A DNA stretch of 64,000 nt from Pseudomonas viridiflava (lineage in GTDB: Bacteria > Pseudomonadota > Gammaproteobacteria > Pseudomonadales > Pseudomonadaceae). The stretch covers positions 434,001 through 498,000 of the forward strand of contig NZ_UTBZ01000001.1 of the NCBI RefSeq assembly GCF_900580865.1, given 5' to 3'. The notes under the pieces are model-generated. The model did not search any database. It was not told the origin of the DNA and saw only the letters and a program-made list of their open reading frames with translations. Positions within the stretch are counted from its first letter, which is position 1. Each line of letters starts with the position of its first letter. The position numbers were made by a program, and so were the translations under genes. This document shows, piece after piece, positions 1 to 8,442 of this stretch.

Positions 1-753
1 GGCTGCGACAGCGTGCTGATCCTGCACGGCACCGACACCCTGGCCTACAGCGCCGCAGCGATGAGCTTCCAGTTGCTGGGACTTAATGCACGCGTGTGCT
101 TCACTGGCTCCATGCTGCCGGCCGGCGTCACCGACAGCGATGCCTGGGAAAACCTCGGCGGCGCACTGGTTGCCCTCGGCCAGGGTCTGGCACCGGGCGT
201 GCACCTGTACTTCCACGGCGAACTGCTGGCGCCGACCCGTTGCGCGAAAGTGCGCAGCTTTGGCCGACATCCGTTCAAGCGCCTGGAGCGTCAGGGCGGC
301 GGAATCAAAGCGCCTTCGATTCCAGCGTCGCTGAACTACAACCAGCCAAAGCAGTTGGCCAAGGTTGCGGTGTTGCCACTGTTCCCGGGCATCAGCGCGG
401 AAGTCCTCGACGGCCTGCTCGACAGCGGCATTCAAGGTCTGGTGCTGGAGTGCTACGGCAGCGGCACCGGGCCGAGCGACAACCCTGAGTTTCTGGCAAG
501 CCTTGGCCAGGCGCGGGATAACGGCGTGGTGGTGGTTGCCGTGACGCAATGCCATGAGGGTGGCGTCGAGCTAGATGTTTACGAGGCTGGCAGTCGCTTG
601 CGCGGTGTCGGCGTATTGTCCGGTGGTGGCATGACTCGCGAGGCAGCGTTCGGCAAGTTACACGGCCTGCTCGGTGCAGGGCTGGATATCGCGCAAGTAC
701 GACAGCTTATTGAGCTGGATCTCTGTGGCGAGCTGAAATCACCGCAGGACTAA
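1..753 (+). CDS. L-asparaginase, type I-like (3' part; start lies outside window)
   Basis: The reading frame is open from the first base, so this is the C-terminal ~250 residues of an L-asparaginase, which hydrolyses asparagine to aspartate and ammonia. The motif HGTDTLAYSAAAMSF is the second catalytic Thr-Asp segment of the family. Its continuation (AY-A-SF rather than MEET) resembles the cytoplasmic type I enzyme (AnsA) more than the periplasmic type II enzyme. The C-terminal allosteric-type domain with GSGTGPSDN and AVTQCHEGGV is also present. The N-terminal catalytic Thr and any signal peptide are outside the window, so cellular location cannot be judged directly. A hairpin (782-818) follows the stop codon. 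Confidence 0.9.
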   Translation, partial: GCDSVLILHGTDTLAYSAAAMSFQLLGLNARVCFTGSMLPAGVTDSDAWENLGGALVALGQGLAPGVHLYFHGELLAPTRCAKVRSFGRHPFKRLERQGGGIKAPSIPASLNYNQPKQLAKVAVLPLFPGISAEVLDGLLDSGIQGLVLECYGSGTGPSDNPEFLASLGQARDNGVVVVAVTQCHEGGVELDVYEAGSRLRGVGVLSGGGMTREAAFGKLHGLLGAGLDIAQVRQLIELDLCGELKSPQD

Positions 754-781
754 CCGGAATCAGCCTGTTGGCATTGAACAG

Positions 782-818
782 CGAGCCGCTCTTGATCAAC
801 TCCTAAAGCAGCGGCTCG
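782..818. terminator. Inverted repeat between convergent genes, possible terminator
   Basis: CGAGCCGCT at 782-790 is exactly repeated in inverted orientation at 810-818 (19-base loop). It sits between the asparaginase stop and the convergent AT-rich gene. There is no T-run, so a classic intrinsic terminator is not demonstrated; it may simply be a transcript-end hairpin. Confidence 0.35.
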
Positions 819-824
819 TGCCAA

Positions 825-1220
825 CTACCGATCTTCCCATATTTCAAAAATACCGCTAACTTTTTCAGGAATACCAGGATACGCCTCTGAATTAAACTCA
901 GCCTTAAACGATCCAAAATACCGCCCGCTTACACCATCGTAATTAACCGTTAACTGCCCCTCAGGTCGCCACGGTATAGACGCATTGTCGAGATTATAGG
1001 AGACCAGTTCAAACACGCCATTACGAAGCGATATATAGTCAGATTCCCACTCCTCCCGAACACCAAACGTCGCAGAAACAGCCTTGAAATCTTCAATAAT
1101 ATACAAGGATGAAGCAGGATAGATTCTATCTACCCCATCGACCGTTGCTTTCAACTCACCCTTGATAGCCTTCCCCCGTCGTGGCCGGGAGATTTTTTTC
1201 TTCGGTTGCTTATTGTCCAT
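825..1220 (-). CDS. Hypothetical protein, AT-rich orphan gene (131 aa)
   Basis: The product is a 131-residue soluble protein that I do not recognise. It has a Lys/Arg-rich N-terminus (KQPKKKISRPRRGKAIKG) followed by an acidic, aromatic, mostly beta-like body ending in SGIFEIWEDR. I chose the ATG at 1220 because AAGGTG lies just upstream; two upstream TTG codons could lengthen it. No signal peptide or membrane segment is visible. Base composition is clearly more AT-rich than the flanking genes, and a ~330 bp AT-rich non-coding stretch lies upstream, suggesting horizontal acquisition. It could belong to a small accessory (contact-toxin or defence) pair, but no partner gene is seen. The function is unknown. 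Confidence 0.6.
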   Translation of the reverse strand: MDNKQPKKKISRPRRGKAIKGELKATVDGVDRIYPASSLYIIEDFKAVSATFGVREEWESDYISLRNGVFELVSYNLDNASIPWRPEGQLTVNYDGVSGRYFGSFKAEFNSEAYPGIPEKVSGIFEIWEDR

Positions 1221-1548
1221 AACTGCACCTTTATCATTCAACAAATTAACTGTTTACGAAAAAACCCTACACCTGAAAAGCCCCCATAACAACACTTCCG
1301 AGGAAAAAGAAAAGAACTCTCAAGAACATTAAAACAAAGCGACAAACGGTGACTTATTAGTTAAAAACCTGTCAACTTTGACAGTATTAAAATATACCTG
1401 GCGCAGTTAGTCTGACGAGAACATAAAACCATCTTTAACAAACACACTAACTCTAAAATAACAAACCCCCTATCCAATTTTCCGAGCAACCCTGCTTCGG
1501 GCATGTACCTTGCTACTCTCCAGCCAGGCCTCAGATCTGGAAACAAAC
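1221..1548. other. AT-rich intergenic region with a short hairpin
   Basis: About 330 bases without a convincing gene, much richer in A and T than the surroundings. It contains a 6-bp inverted repeat CTGTCA-ACTT-TGACAG at 1369-1384, which could be an operator or a small hairpin. It should hold the promoters of both divergent neighbours (the orphan gene at 825-1220 and the AraC regulator), but I cannot place -35/-10 boxes with confidence. Confidence 0.4.
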
Positions 1549-2541
1549 ATGCTCCACTCCCACCTCACCACCCTCAACGCCGTATCGCTGATCCTCAACA
1601 CCTTCAAAGCCGAAGGTCTGTCGAGCGAGGCGCTGCTGGCCGGCAGCGGCATCAGTGCGGCGGATCTCAGCCGTGCCGACACGCGCATCACCACCAATCA
1701 GGAGATGCAGGTCTGCGCCAACGCGGTCGCGCTCAAGCACGATATCGGTCTGGAATTGGGCCGGCGCATGCATGTTTCTTGCTACGGCATCCTCGGTTAC
1801 GCACTGCTGACCTGTGCCACCTTCGGTGACGCTTTGCGTCTGGCGATCCGGTATCCGGCGCTGTTGGGAACACTTTTCGAACTGAGTCTGGAAGACGATG
1901 GCGAGCGCGTCTGGTTCGTCGCCGCCGATTACCGCGAGAGCCCGGCGATGGCGGTGTTCAATGCCGAATTCTGTCTGGTCTCGCTGAAGGTGATTTGCGA
2001 TGACCTGCTCGGGCACCCGCTGCCCTTGCTCGCCACGCGGTTCGAACACGCCGCGCCGGACTATCGCAACAGTTATGCCGAACACTTCGACAGCCCGCTG
2101 CACTTCGCCGCCAAGGACAACGCTTTCGCCTTCGATCGCCACTGGCTCGATCAACCGCTGCCGCTGGCCGATGGCATTACCCATCAAGCCATGGCCGAAC
2201 GGTGCCGCAAGCAGAATCTTGAGTTCACCGGGCGTCAGGCATGGCTGGGGCGGATTCGACAGTTGCTCAGCGCGCAACTGAATGCTGCACCGGGACTGGA
2301 AGGTCTGGCGCAGCAGATGAAGTGCTCGCCACGCACGTTGCGCCGGCATCTCAAGGACATGGGCAGCAGCTATCAGGAACTGCTCGACGAACTGCGTTTC
2401 GAGCGAGCCAAGCAGATGTTGTGTGAGGATCAATTGCCGATCTATCGCATTGCCGAAACGCTCGGGTTCAGCGAGACCGCCAGTTTCCGCCATGCCTTTG
2501 TGCGCTGGAGCGGCGTGGCGCCGAGCCAGTTCAGGGCCTGA
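1549..2541 (+). CDS. AraC-family transcriptional regulator with arabinose-binding-like N-terminal domain
   Basis: A 330-residue regulator. Roughly residues 10-210 form the helical/beta ligand-binding region seen in OruR/ArgR-type AraC proteins. Roughly residues 230-330 carry the two helix-turn-helix motifs, with the typical CSPRTLRRHLKDMGSSYQELL and IYRIAETLGFSETASFRHAF segments. The frame stays open to a TTG at 1510, but the ATG at 1549 preceded by GGAA gives the usual family start. The gene lies 127 bp upstream of, and in the same direction as, an acetylpolyamine-deacetylase-like gene, so it may control that gene in response to a polyamine or amino acid; this is inferred from proximity only. 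Confidence 0.88.
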   Translation: MLHSHLTTLNAVSLILNTFKAEGLSSEALLAGSGISAADLSRADTRITTNQEMQVCANAVALKHDIGLELGRRMHVSCYGILGYALLTCATFGDALRLAIRYPALLGTLFELSLEDDGERVWFVAADYRESPAMAVFNAEFCLVSLKVICDDLLGHPLPLLATRFEHAAPDYRNSYAEHFDSPLHFAAKDNAFAFDRHWLDQPLPLADGITHQAMAERCRKQNLEFTGRQAWLGRIRQLLSAQLNAAPGLEGLAQQMKCSPRTLRRHLKDMGSSYQELLDELRFERAKQMLCEDQLPIYRIAETLGFSETASFRHAFVRWSGVAPSQFRA

Positions 2542-2668
2542 AGAAGGGGCGAATTGCGGTCAGTTTTTTTGGCCATATCCATCCCCTTTTGGCCTTTCCT
2601 GCCGTTTTCCGATTCGTCTAGTCCCGCAACACTGAGAGCAACCGAATCAGCCCTGCGGAGAACAACAA

Positions 2669-3694
2669 ATGCTGACGATCTACTCGGACGATCACCACCT
2701 GCACCACGGCCGCTGCGAACTCATCGATGGCCAGCTCAAGCCGTGCTTCGAGATGCCGTCGCGCGCCGACCACGTCCTGCAGCGCGTGAAAAGCCAGAAC
2801 CTCGGCGCGGTCGAGGAGCCGAAGGATTTCGGTCTGGAGCCGATCGCCCGGATCCACAGCCGCGAGTACCTCGATTTCTTCAAAGGCGCATGGGCGCGCT
2901 GGACTGAATTCAACACCGACGGTGACTTGCTGCCCTACACCTGGCCAGCACGCACCCTGCGTGCCATCAAACCGACCAGCCTGCATGGCCAGCTCGGCTA
3001 TTACAGCTTCGACGGCGGCGCACCGATAACCGCCGGCACCTGGCAAGCGGCGTACAGCGCGGCGCAGGTTGCCCTCACCGCGCAAGCAGAAATCCAGCAT
3101 GGCGCCCGCAGTGCCTTCGCCCTGTGCCGTCCGCCGGGACACCACGCTGCCAGCGATTTGATGGGCGGTTATTGCTACCTCAACAATGCTGCCATCGCCG
3201 CGCAGGCGTTTCTCGATCAGGGCCACAAAAAGGTCGCGATCCTCGACGTCGACTATCACCACGGCAATGGCACACAGTCGATTTTCTACGAACGCAGCGA
3301 TGTGCTGTTCACCTCGATCCACGGTCATCCGGAAGCGGAGTTCCCGTTCTTCCTTGGCTACGACGATGAGCGCGGCGAAGGTGCCGGTGAGGGCTTCAAC
3401 TTCAACTATCCGCTGCCCGCGGGTTCCGGTTGGGAGGTGTGGAGTGCGGCGCTGGATCAGGCCTGCGATGAAATCGACCGCTACGGCGCCGACATCATTG
3501 TCGTATCGCTCGGCGTCGACACGTTCAAGGACGACCCGATCTCGCAGTTCAAACTCGACAGCCCGGACTATCTGGCGATGGGCAAACGCATTGCCGCCCT
3601 TGGCAAACCGACGCTGTTCGTCATGGAAGGCGGCTACGCCGTGGAAGAAATCGGTATCAACGCGGTGAACGTGCTGGAAGGTTTCGAACAATAA
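2669..3694 (+). CDS. Histone-deacetylase superfamily protein, acetylpolyamine amidohydrolase-like
   Basis: A 341-residue zinc amidohydrolase of the HDAC fold. Diagnostic segments are PPGHHAAS (tandem active-site histidines), DVDYHHGNGTQ (zinc-binding Asp and His), LGVDTFKDDP (third zinc ligand) and EGGYAVE (transition-state Tyr). Bacterial members of this length deacetylate acetylputrescine, acetylcadaverine or related amines. P. aeruginosa has two such enzymes; which one this corresponds to is not decidable by eye. It has no signal peptide, so it is cytoplasmic. The ATG at 2669 follows a GCGGAG ribosome-binding site. A strong intrinsic terminator at 3724-3747 closes the unit. The AraC gene immediately upstream is a candidate regulator. 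Confidence 0.9.
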   Translation: MLTIYSDDHHLHHGRCELIDGQLKPCFEMPSRADHVLQRVKSQNLGAVEEPKDFGLEPIARIHSREYLDFFKGAWARWTEFNTDGDLLPYTWPARTLRAIKPTSLHGQLGYYSFDGGAPITAGTWQAAYSAAQVALTAQAEIQHGARSAFALCRPPGHHAASDLMGGYCYLNNAAIAAQAFLDQGHKKVAILDVDYHHGNGTQSIFYERSDVLFTSIHGHPEAEFPFFLGYDDERGEGAGEGFNFNYPLPAGSGWEVWSAALDQACDEIDRYGADIIVVSLGVDTFKDDPISQFKLDSPDYLAMGKRIAALGKPTLFVMEGGYAVEEIGINAVNVLEGFEQ

Positions 3695-3723
3695 CCAGAC
3701 ACAAGTCGCACCTGTAAAAAACA

Positions 3724-3747
3724 GACCCGCTCCTGCGGGTCTTTTTT
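3724..3747 (+). terminator. Intrinsic terminator after the deacetylase gene
   Basis: A perfect 7-bp stem GACCCGC / GCGGGTC with a 4-base loop is followed by a run of six T. It begins 29 bases after the stop codon of the HDAC-like gene. Confidence 0.9.
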
Positions 3748-3846
3748 CGCCTGCGATATTTATGTACCGCACCCGCCCCGCAACCCGCCTCTACCTTGCC
3801 CGCAACCGCCGCCCTTTCGGCGCGCCCATCAGAGCAGGAGTTGCCC

Positions 3847-6800
3847 ATGCCCGAAATCCCCTCTCCCAGTGCCGTCGATGTCGTGACCCAACTGGTGACC
3901 GGTCCTTCACTGCGAGAAGTTGCCTCGAAAACTCTGCGCCCGGCGCTCAAAACGCTGTACCCGGACCTCGATCTCGACCCGCAGTTGGCCATGGTCGTGA
4001 GACCGACCTGGATCATCGAAGGTGATCAAGTCGTTCCCGGCCGCCACCTGATCGAATCGCTGACCGACACGCTGGTCCGTCTGGGCCTCTCCGGCACCGC
4101 CGTGGCGTATCTCGACGGTGAACATTATCTGACCTTGCAGCCAGACCTGCCCTCAGCCATCCAGCTACCGGTGAAAATCAGCGAAATCGGCAAATTGCTC
4201 AATGAACTGGCACCGTTGCTGTTCGTCGCCTACAAGGAACATCAGATCAATTACTGGGACGATTTTACCTACCCGGGACAACCGCGCTGGCAACAGATGT
4301 CGCAGGCCCTGCATAACTTGTGGAAGGTCGATGCGAATACAGACTGGGATGCCGACCAGCGCGCCATGGTCGAGGCGGTCTACAAGCATCCGGACAAAAA
4401 CCAGCGGCTGACCACCGACCAATACCAGACACGCGCCTGTCTGATCGATCTGGACCGCGGCGAAGGCGTTGACCAGAACCACGTGACGCTGCTCGATACG
4501 GCAGTGCTGATCGGCACCCAAGGCGAGCGCACCCTGATCATGACCCACTCGGTGATTCAGGGGTTCGAGAACTTCGAGTCGCTGGACAAACTCGGTGAAG
4601 CCCTGCCCCACCGTTACTGGAAAGACGCCTCCGGTGCCGGACTGAAATGGCGCCTGGTCGAGCCCCAAGGCAATTTCTTCGACTATCAGGCCTGCACGCT
4701 GATCGCCCTGGAGGCGGAAGCGTTGGGTGCGATCAATTTTTTCCAGGGTTCGAACGCCAGCGAGCTTTATCCGCACACCGGAACTGCTGGCGATCCTCGA
4801 GAACCGACACCGCGCCTCAAGCCCCATATCGAACGTCTGCGTCCGATGCTGCCAGACTGGCTCGACAGCGCCAGCCCCGCCGATCAAACCCGTTACAGCC
4901 GACATCTGTTGGATCTGACCATGGTGCAGCATACAAACAAGGGAAAAACCTTCCAGAGCGAAGTCATCAGCCTGCAAGCCTTTACCCGTGATGCCCTGAA
5001 ACAACAGATGCTCAAGGATCATCCGCAGGCCGGCGAGGTGAAGATCGATGCCATCGAAATCAGCATCACCAGCCTGGTGGTCTGGGGCACGTTCGTCTTG
5101 CCGGGCAATACGCAGACCCAGACGTTGTCGCTCATTGACCTTGCCCTGCAGAACCTCGCAGGGCAGCCGCTTGGCAATAAAACCGCACACTACAAGGATG
5201 GCGGCGTGTTACCTGAGTGGATGACCGTGAGCTACCTGGAACAACTGGTGAGCAGCGTCGATATCGGCAAGACCTACCCGGCGCACCTGCAAAACCTGCT
5301 GGTCGACGACAGCGAGCAGGCAGCGACGCTGCAAACGCTCTACACCAGCCAGTTACCCATCGAGCTGCCGCTGCTGGCGTTGCAACACAAGATACAAGGC
5401 AAGGCCGGCATTACCGAGGCGGGTTACCGCTATGTCGTTGCCGCATTGGCCAACACCGGTGATGAACGTCACGTCGATCACAATGAAATCGTCATTCGCC
5501 CGCTGGCATTCCTTGCTCATCGCAGCGGTTCACAGGCGGACACCGTCAACAACATGTTTGTCATCGGCCCGCGTGAAGTGGATAAAGGACCGTGCGTACT
5601 TTACCGGCCGCTGTTCGACATGGCGCTGATGCAATTTCCCTCCCACGCCAACTTGCTGTACGAGATCCAGCATTCACGAGATCTGCGCGAGTCGGTGCTG
5701 GCCTGGTTGCCGGACGATGTGCGCTTCAACTACAGCCAGTTCGTCTTTACCGCCCGACTGCCTTCGGTCTGGACAATCCCGCAATCGCTGGTGAATCCCT
5801 TCACCGCCCTCGACATGTCCGGCCCCGTCACCCTGGCGACTGCGAAAATTGAATACGATGTATTGGGGACACTGCATGACAGTAACGTACAGGCGGTCAT
5901 TACCCAGGCCGATCGCCAGTCGGTTTCCGATGCTGAGGCCCGCTGGGCTACGCTCAAACACGGCGGCTGGATGATCTTCAACGCGGCGCTGCCATTCCTC
6001 GGACGCAGCGTTGGCACAGCCGCGTGGATCTGGCAGATCATGGATGACCTGCAAGAGATCAGCGATGTGGCCAATGAGCAAACCGGCAAGATCGCCTGGA
6101 CCGCACTGGCCGACATTCTTCTGGCATTGGGCATGGTGCTCGCCCATCGCGCAGCGGTTGGCGACCAGCCCGCCAGCGAGTCGATCCCGCAGGAAGAACC
6201 CACACCGAAGGTCACCACCGACATCGTGGTCAGCAAACCGGCGCAGTTGGCGGACATTTCCAGCACGGCACTGCCCATTTCGCATGAGATGGTGGTCAAC
6301 CCGTTCACTGCACTGAAACGATCACCCGTCGCCCTGGCCAAGCTGCTCGACAGCTTCCAGATTGCCAAACCCAGAGGTATTGGCGTCGCCGCCAGCGAGG
6401 GTACGCACAGACATCTCTATCCCCGCCAGAAACAATGGTTCGCTTGCGTAGGCGTGCGCTGGTTCGAGGTCATGATCAATGAACACGCCGAGGTCCAGAT
6501 CATCGACTCTCGCCAGCAGCCGTCGCGTAAGGGGCCGACGCTGGCCCGCACCGCCAACGGTCAATGGGTGATCGACCTTCGATTGCGCCTGCGAGGCGGT
6601 GGTCTCGACGTCGCCCATCAGGAAGTTCAGAACGTCAATAAAATGGACGCAATCCAACTGATCGCCGAAATCAGTGCTTTTGACGCCACGATGGAAGCCA
6701 AGCAGATCCAGCGTGACGCCGACCACGACGCGTTTAACGCGGCGCTCCCGGACGTCCGGATGCAGGCGCGCCAGCAGTATCTGGCTACGCTCGAATCACA

Positions 6801-8442
6801 GCGCAAGGCTTACGGTACGAGCATCGAACAGATCAAGGCGTTGCATCAAAAACAGCCCGTTCCCAATTACCGGCGGGTGATGATTCAGCGGCTCGAGATG
6901 CAGTTGTTTCTCGGCCAGGAATGGCTCGAACTGCATTGCACGGAACTTCAGGCCAACCTGAAGACGATGAGCACAATGCTTGCCGATGAAGCGGGTTTCA
7001 CAGCGCAGGCGTTTGTTCAGACCTTCGAAACAATGACCGATCAGACCCAGGCCATCATTGAAAAAATGGAGCTGGCCCAGACTCGTTTCGACGAACTGAT
7101 GTTGTTGGGGAAAAAAGCTGTCGACGTTGTTTATACCTATCGCAAGGCGTTGCCCAAATATGATCTGAACGAACTCAAACTCTTGCAGATCAGTCTCGGC
7201 CAGGAGATCTGCATCAAGAACCGTGACACGGCGACTGGCGCCAACGCCTATCAGGCACTGGCCGATCTCATCGAAAACGCTGCGCTGAGCATCCAGAGCA
7301 CATTGAACCTGACGGCTGATGAAAGCCTCGACAACCTGCGTGAACGCACGGATGTCTTGAGTAATGTGGCCGAACAGTTTTCCACCCTTGATCAACGCTT
7401 GGGCGATCTGCTTATCGACTACCCCGAGCAGATCAACACTGAGCGACTGGAGCATGTGCGTAACCGCGTGATCGCGTTCAAGGCGCGCACGGATGTAAAG
7501 CTGGCCGAATTGCTGCGTTACAAGCACCTGCTGGAACCGACTCCGGGGCCTTCGAGACCGAGATCATCGACGCGCCAGATCATCAAGACCAAATCCAGGG
7601 GCACGGTGGTCGGTGATCGGAAAAAGCGCATCAAGGGTCAAAAATCCGACCTGGTGGAAGTACGAACGACCCTGACCGGGGTCATCGCTACATTCGAGGA
7701 AGAGTCACCCGGAATCTGGGTCGAACAGCGCAGAACAAAACCCAAACCGCCCAAGGCCAGCCCCACGCTCAATAACAGCATTCGGGAAGGTCAGGCACTG
7801 ATCGACGGGTTGGCCGCATTCCACCGGCGTATCGAGGCCCAACTCAAACGGGGGCGGCGTATTCCTGTCGAGGTCGAGGAGGAATATCACAAGCATGCTG
7901 CTGCCTTGCGCGCAGCCAACGCGGCAATCGATGAAGCATTGACCACCAGCAATCTGACCGCCGACCTGAAGGAGCCAACCGAAGCGCTTGGCCACAAGCT
8001 TGATGAGGCCGCCAACAAACTTGATGAAAAAGGCACCAGCACCCGCATGAGGATGATCAAGCAACAGCCACCGACTGCGGCAGGGGTCCTATGGCTGAAA
8101 GACAAGGGCGAAGTAAAAATTTCACAAACCGTGACGCGACGCCCACTCAAAGGCCAGGCCAGGGATTTTCTCGACGAGTACGAAATACGCGACGCCCACA
8201 CCGACAAAGTGTTGTGTTACGCACATTTCCATTACAGCAGCGTGCAAGACACCGTCGCGCCATTTCCCGTCGGACATATGAAAACCGTTGCCCAGCGCCG
8301 CATGGGGGGAGCGTATGAGCCACGTTTTCTGAGCAATCAGGCGCTGATCGAAATCCATCGAAGCGACATTTCAGACAAGTCAGCGCGCGCGCTGTTTCTC
8401 ACGCCTGCCACGCCTGTCGCAGCCGAGTCAGCGCCGCTTTGA
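3847..8442 (+). CDS. Large dermonecrotic-toxin-like protein (ToxA_N/DUF6543-type), 1531 aa
   Basis: The frame is open from a TTG at 3796, but the ATG at 3847 has a good CAGGAG ribosome-binding site. The middle of the protein (roughly residues 430-680) has the landmarks I associate with the Pseudomonas dermonecrotic-toxin N-terminal family: LPIELPLLALQHKIQGKAG, NNMFVIGPREV, GPCVLYRPLF, and SVLAWLPDDVR. A hydrophobic stretch follows at roughly 700-780 (WMIFNAALPFLG, ALADILLALGMVLAHRAA). After that come a long Gln/Glu/Lys-rich, coiled-coil-like region and a compact C-terminal module with FLDEYEIRD and CYAHFHYSS. There is no N-terminal signal peptide, so any export would need a dedicated secretion system; none is encoded here. 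It lies between a terminator and a convergent regulator, as an isolated insertion. The toxin role is inferred from family resemblance only. Confidence 0.72.
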   Translation: MPEIPSPSAVDVVTQLVTGPSLREVASKTLRPALKTLYPDLDLDPQLAMVVRPTWIIEGDQVVPGRHLIESLTDTLVRLGLSGTAVAYLDGEHYLTLQPDLPSAIQLPVKISEIGKLLNELAPLLFVAYKEHQINYWDDFTYPGQPRWQQMSQALHNLWKVDANTDWDADQRAMVEAVYKHPDKNQRLTTDQYQTRACLIDLDRGEGVDQNHVTLLDTAVLIGTQGERTLIMTHSVIQGFENFESLDKLGEALPHRYWKDASGAGLKWRLVEPQGNFFDYQACTLIALEAEALGAINFFQGSNASELYPHTGTAGDPREPTPRLKPHIERLRPMLPDWLDSASPADQTRYSRHLLDLTMVQHTNKGKTFQSEVISLQAFTRDALKQQMLKDHPQAGEVKIDAIEISITSLVVWGTFVLPGNTQTQTLSLIDLALQNLAGQPLGNKTAHYKDGGVLPEWMTVSYLEQLVSSVDIGKTYPAHLQNLLVDDSEQAATLQTLYTSQLPIELPLLALQHKIQGKAGITEAGYRYVVAALANTGDERHVDHNEIVIRPLAFLAHRSGSQADTVNNMFVIGPREVDKGPCVLYRPLFDMALMQFPSHANLLYEIQHSRDLRESVLAWLPDDVRFNYSQFVFTARLPSVWTIPQSLVNPFTALDMSGPVTLATAKIEYDVLGTLHDSNVQAVITQADRQSVSDAEARWATLKHGGWMIFNAALPFLGRSVGTAAWIWQIMDDLQEISDVANEQTGKIAWTALADILLALGMVLAHRAAVGDQPASESIPQEEPTPKVTTDIVVSKPAQLADISSTALPISHEMVVNPFTALKRSPVALAKLLDSFQIAKPRGIGVAASEGTHRHLYPRQKQWFACVGVRWFEVMINEHAEVQIIDSRQQPSRKGPTLARTANGQWVIDLRLRLRGGGLDVAHQEVQNVNKMDAIQLIAEISAFDATMEAKQIQRDADHDAFNAALPDVRMQARQQYLATLESQRKAYGTSIEQIKALHQKQPVPNYRRVMIQRLEMQLFLGQEWLELHCTELQANLKTMSTMLADEAGFTAQAFVQTFETMTDQTQAIIEKMELAQTRFDELMLLGKKAVDVVYTYRKALPKYDLNELKLLQISLGQEICIKNRDTATGANAYQALADLIENAALSIQSTLNLTADESLDNLRERTDVLSNVAEQFSTLDQRLGDLLIDYPEQINTERLEHVRNRVIAFKARTDVKLAELLRYKHLLEPTPGPSRPRSSTRQIIKTKSRGTVVGDRKKRIKGQKSDLVEVRTTLTGVIATFEEESPGIWVEQRRTKPKPPKASPTLNNSIREGQALIDGLAAFHRRIEAQLKRGRRIPVEVEEEYHKHAAALRAANAAIDEALTTSNLTADLKEPTEALGHKLDEAANKLDEKGTSTRMRMIKQQPPTAAGVLWLKDKGEVKISQTVTRRPLKGQARDFLDEYEIRDAHTDKVLCYAHFHYSSVQDTVAPFPVGHMKTVAQRRMGGAYEPRFLSNQALIEIHRSDISDKSARALFLTPATPVAAESAPL

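Noticed and set aside
1361..1546. Short minus-strand frame (61 codons) in the AT-rich gap
   Set aside because: No ribosome-binding site and an implausible composition; overlaps the AraC start region.
2618..3772. 384-codon minus-strand frame opposite the HDAC-like gene
   Set aside because: Shadow frame; the plus-strand product has all HDAC catalytic motifs.
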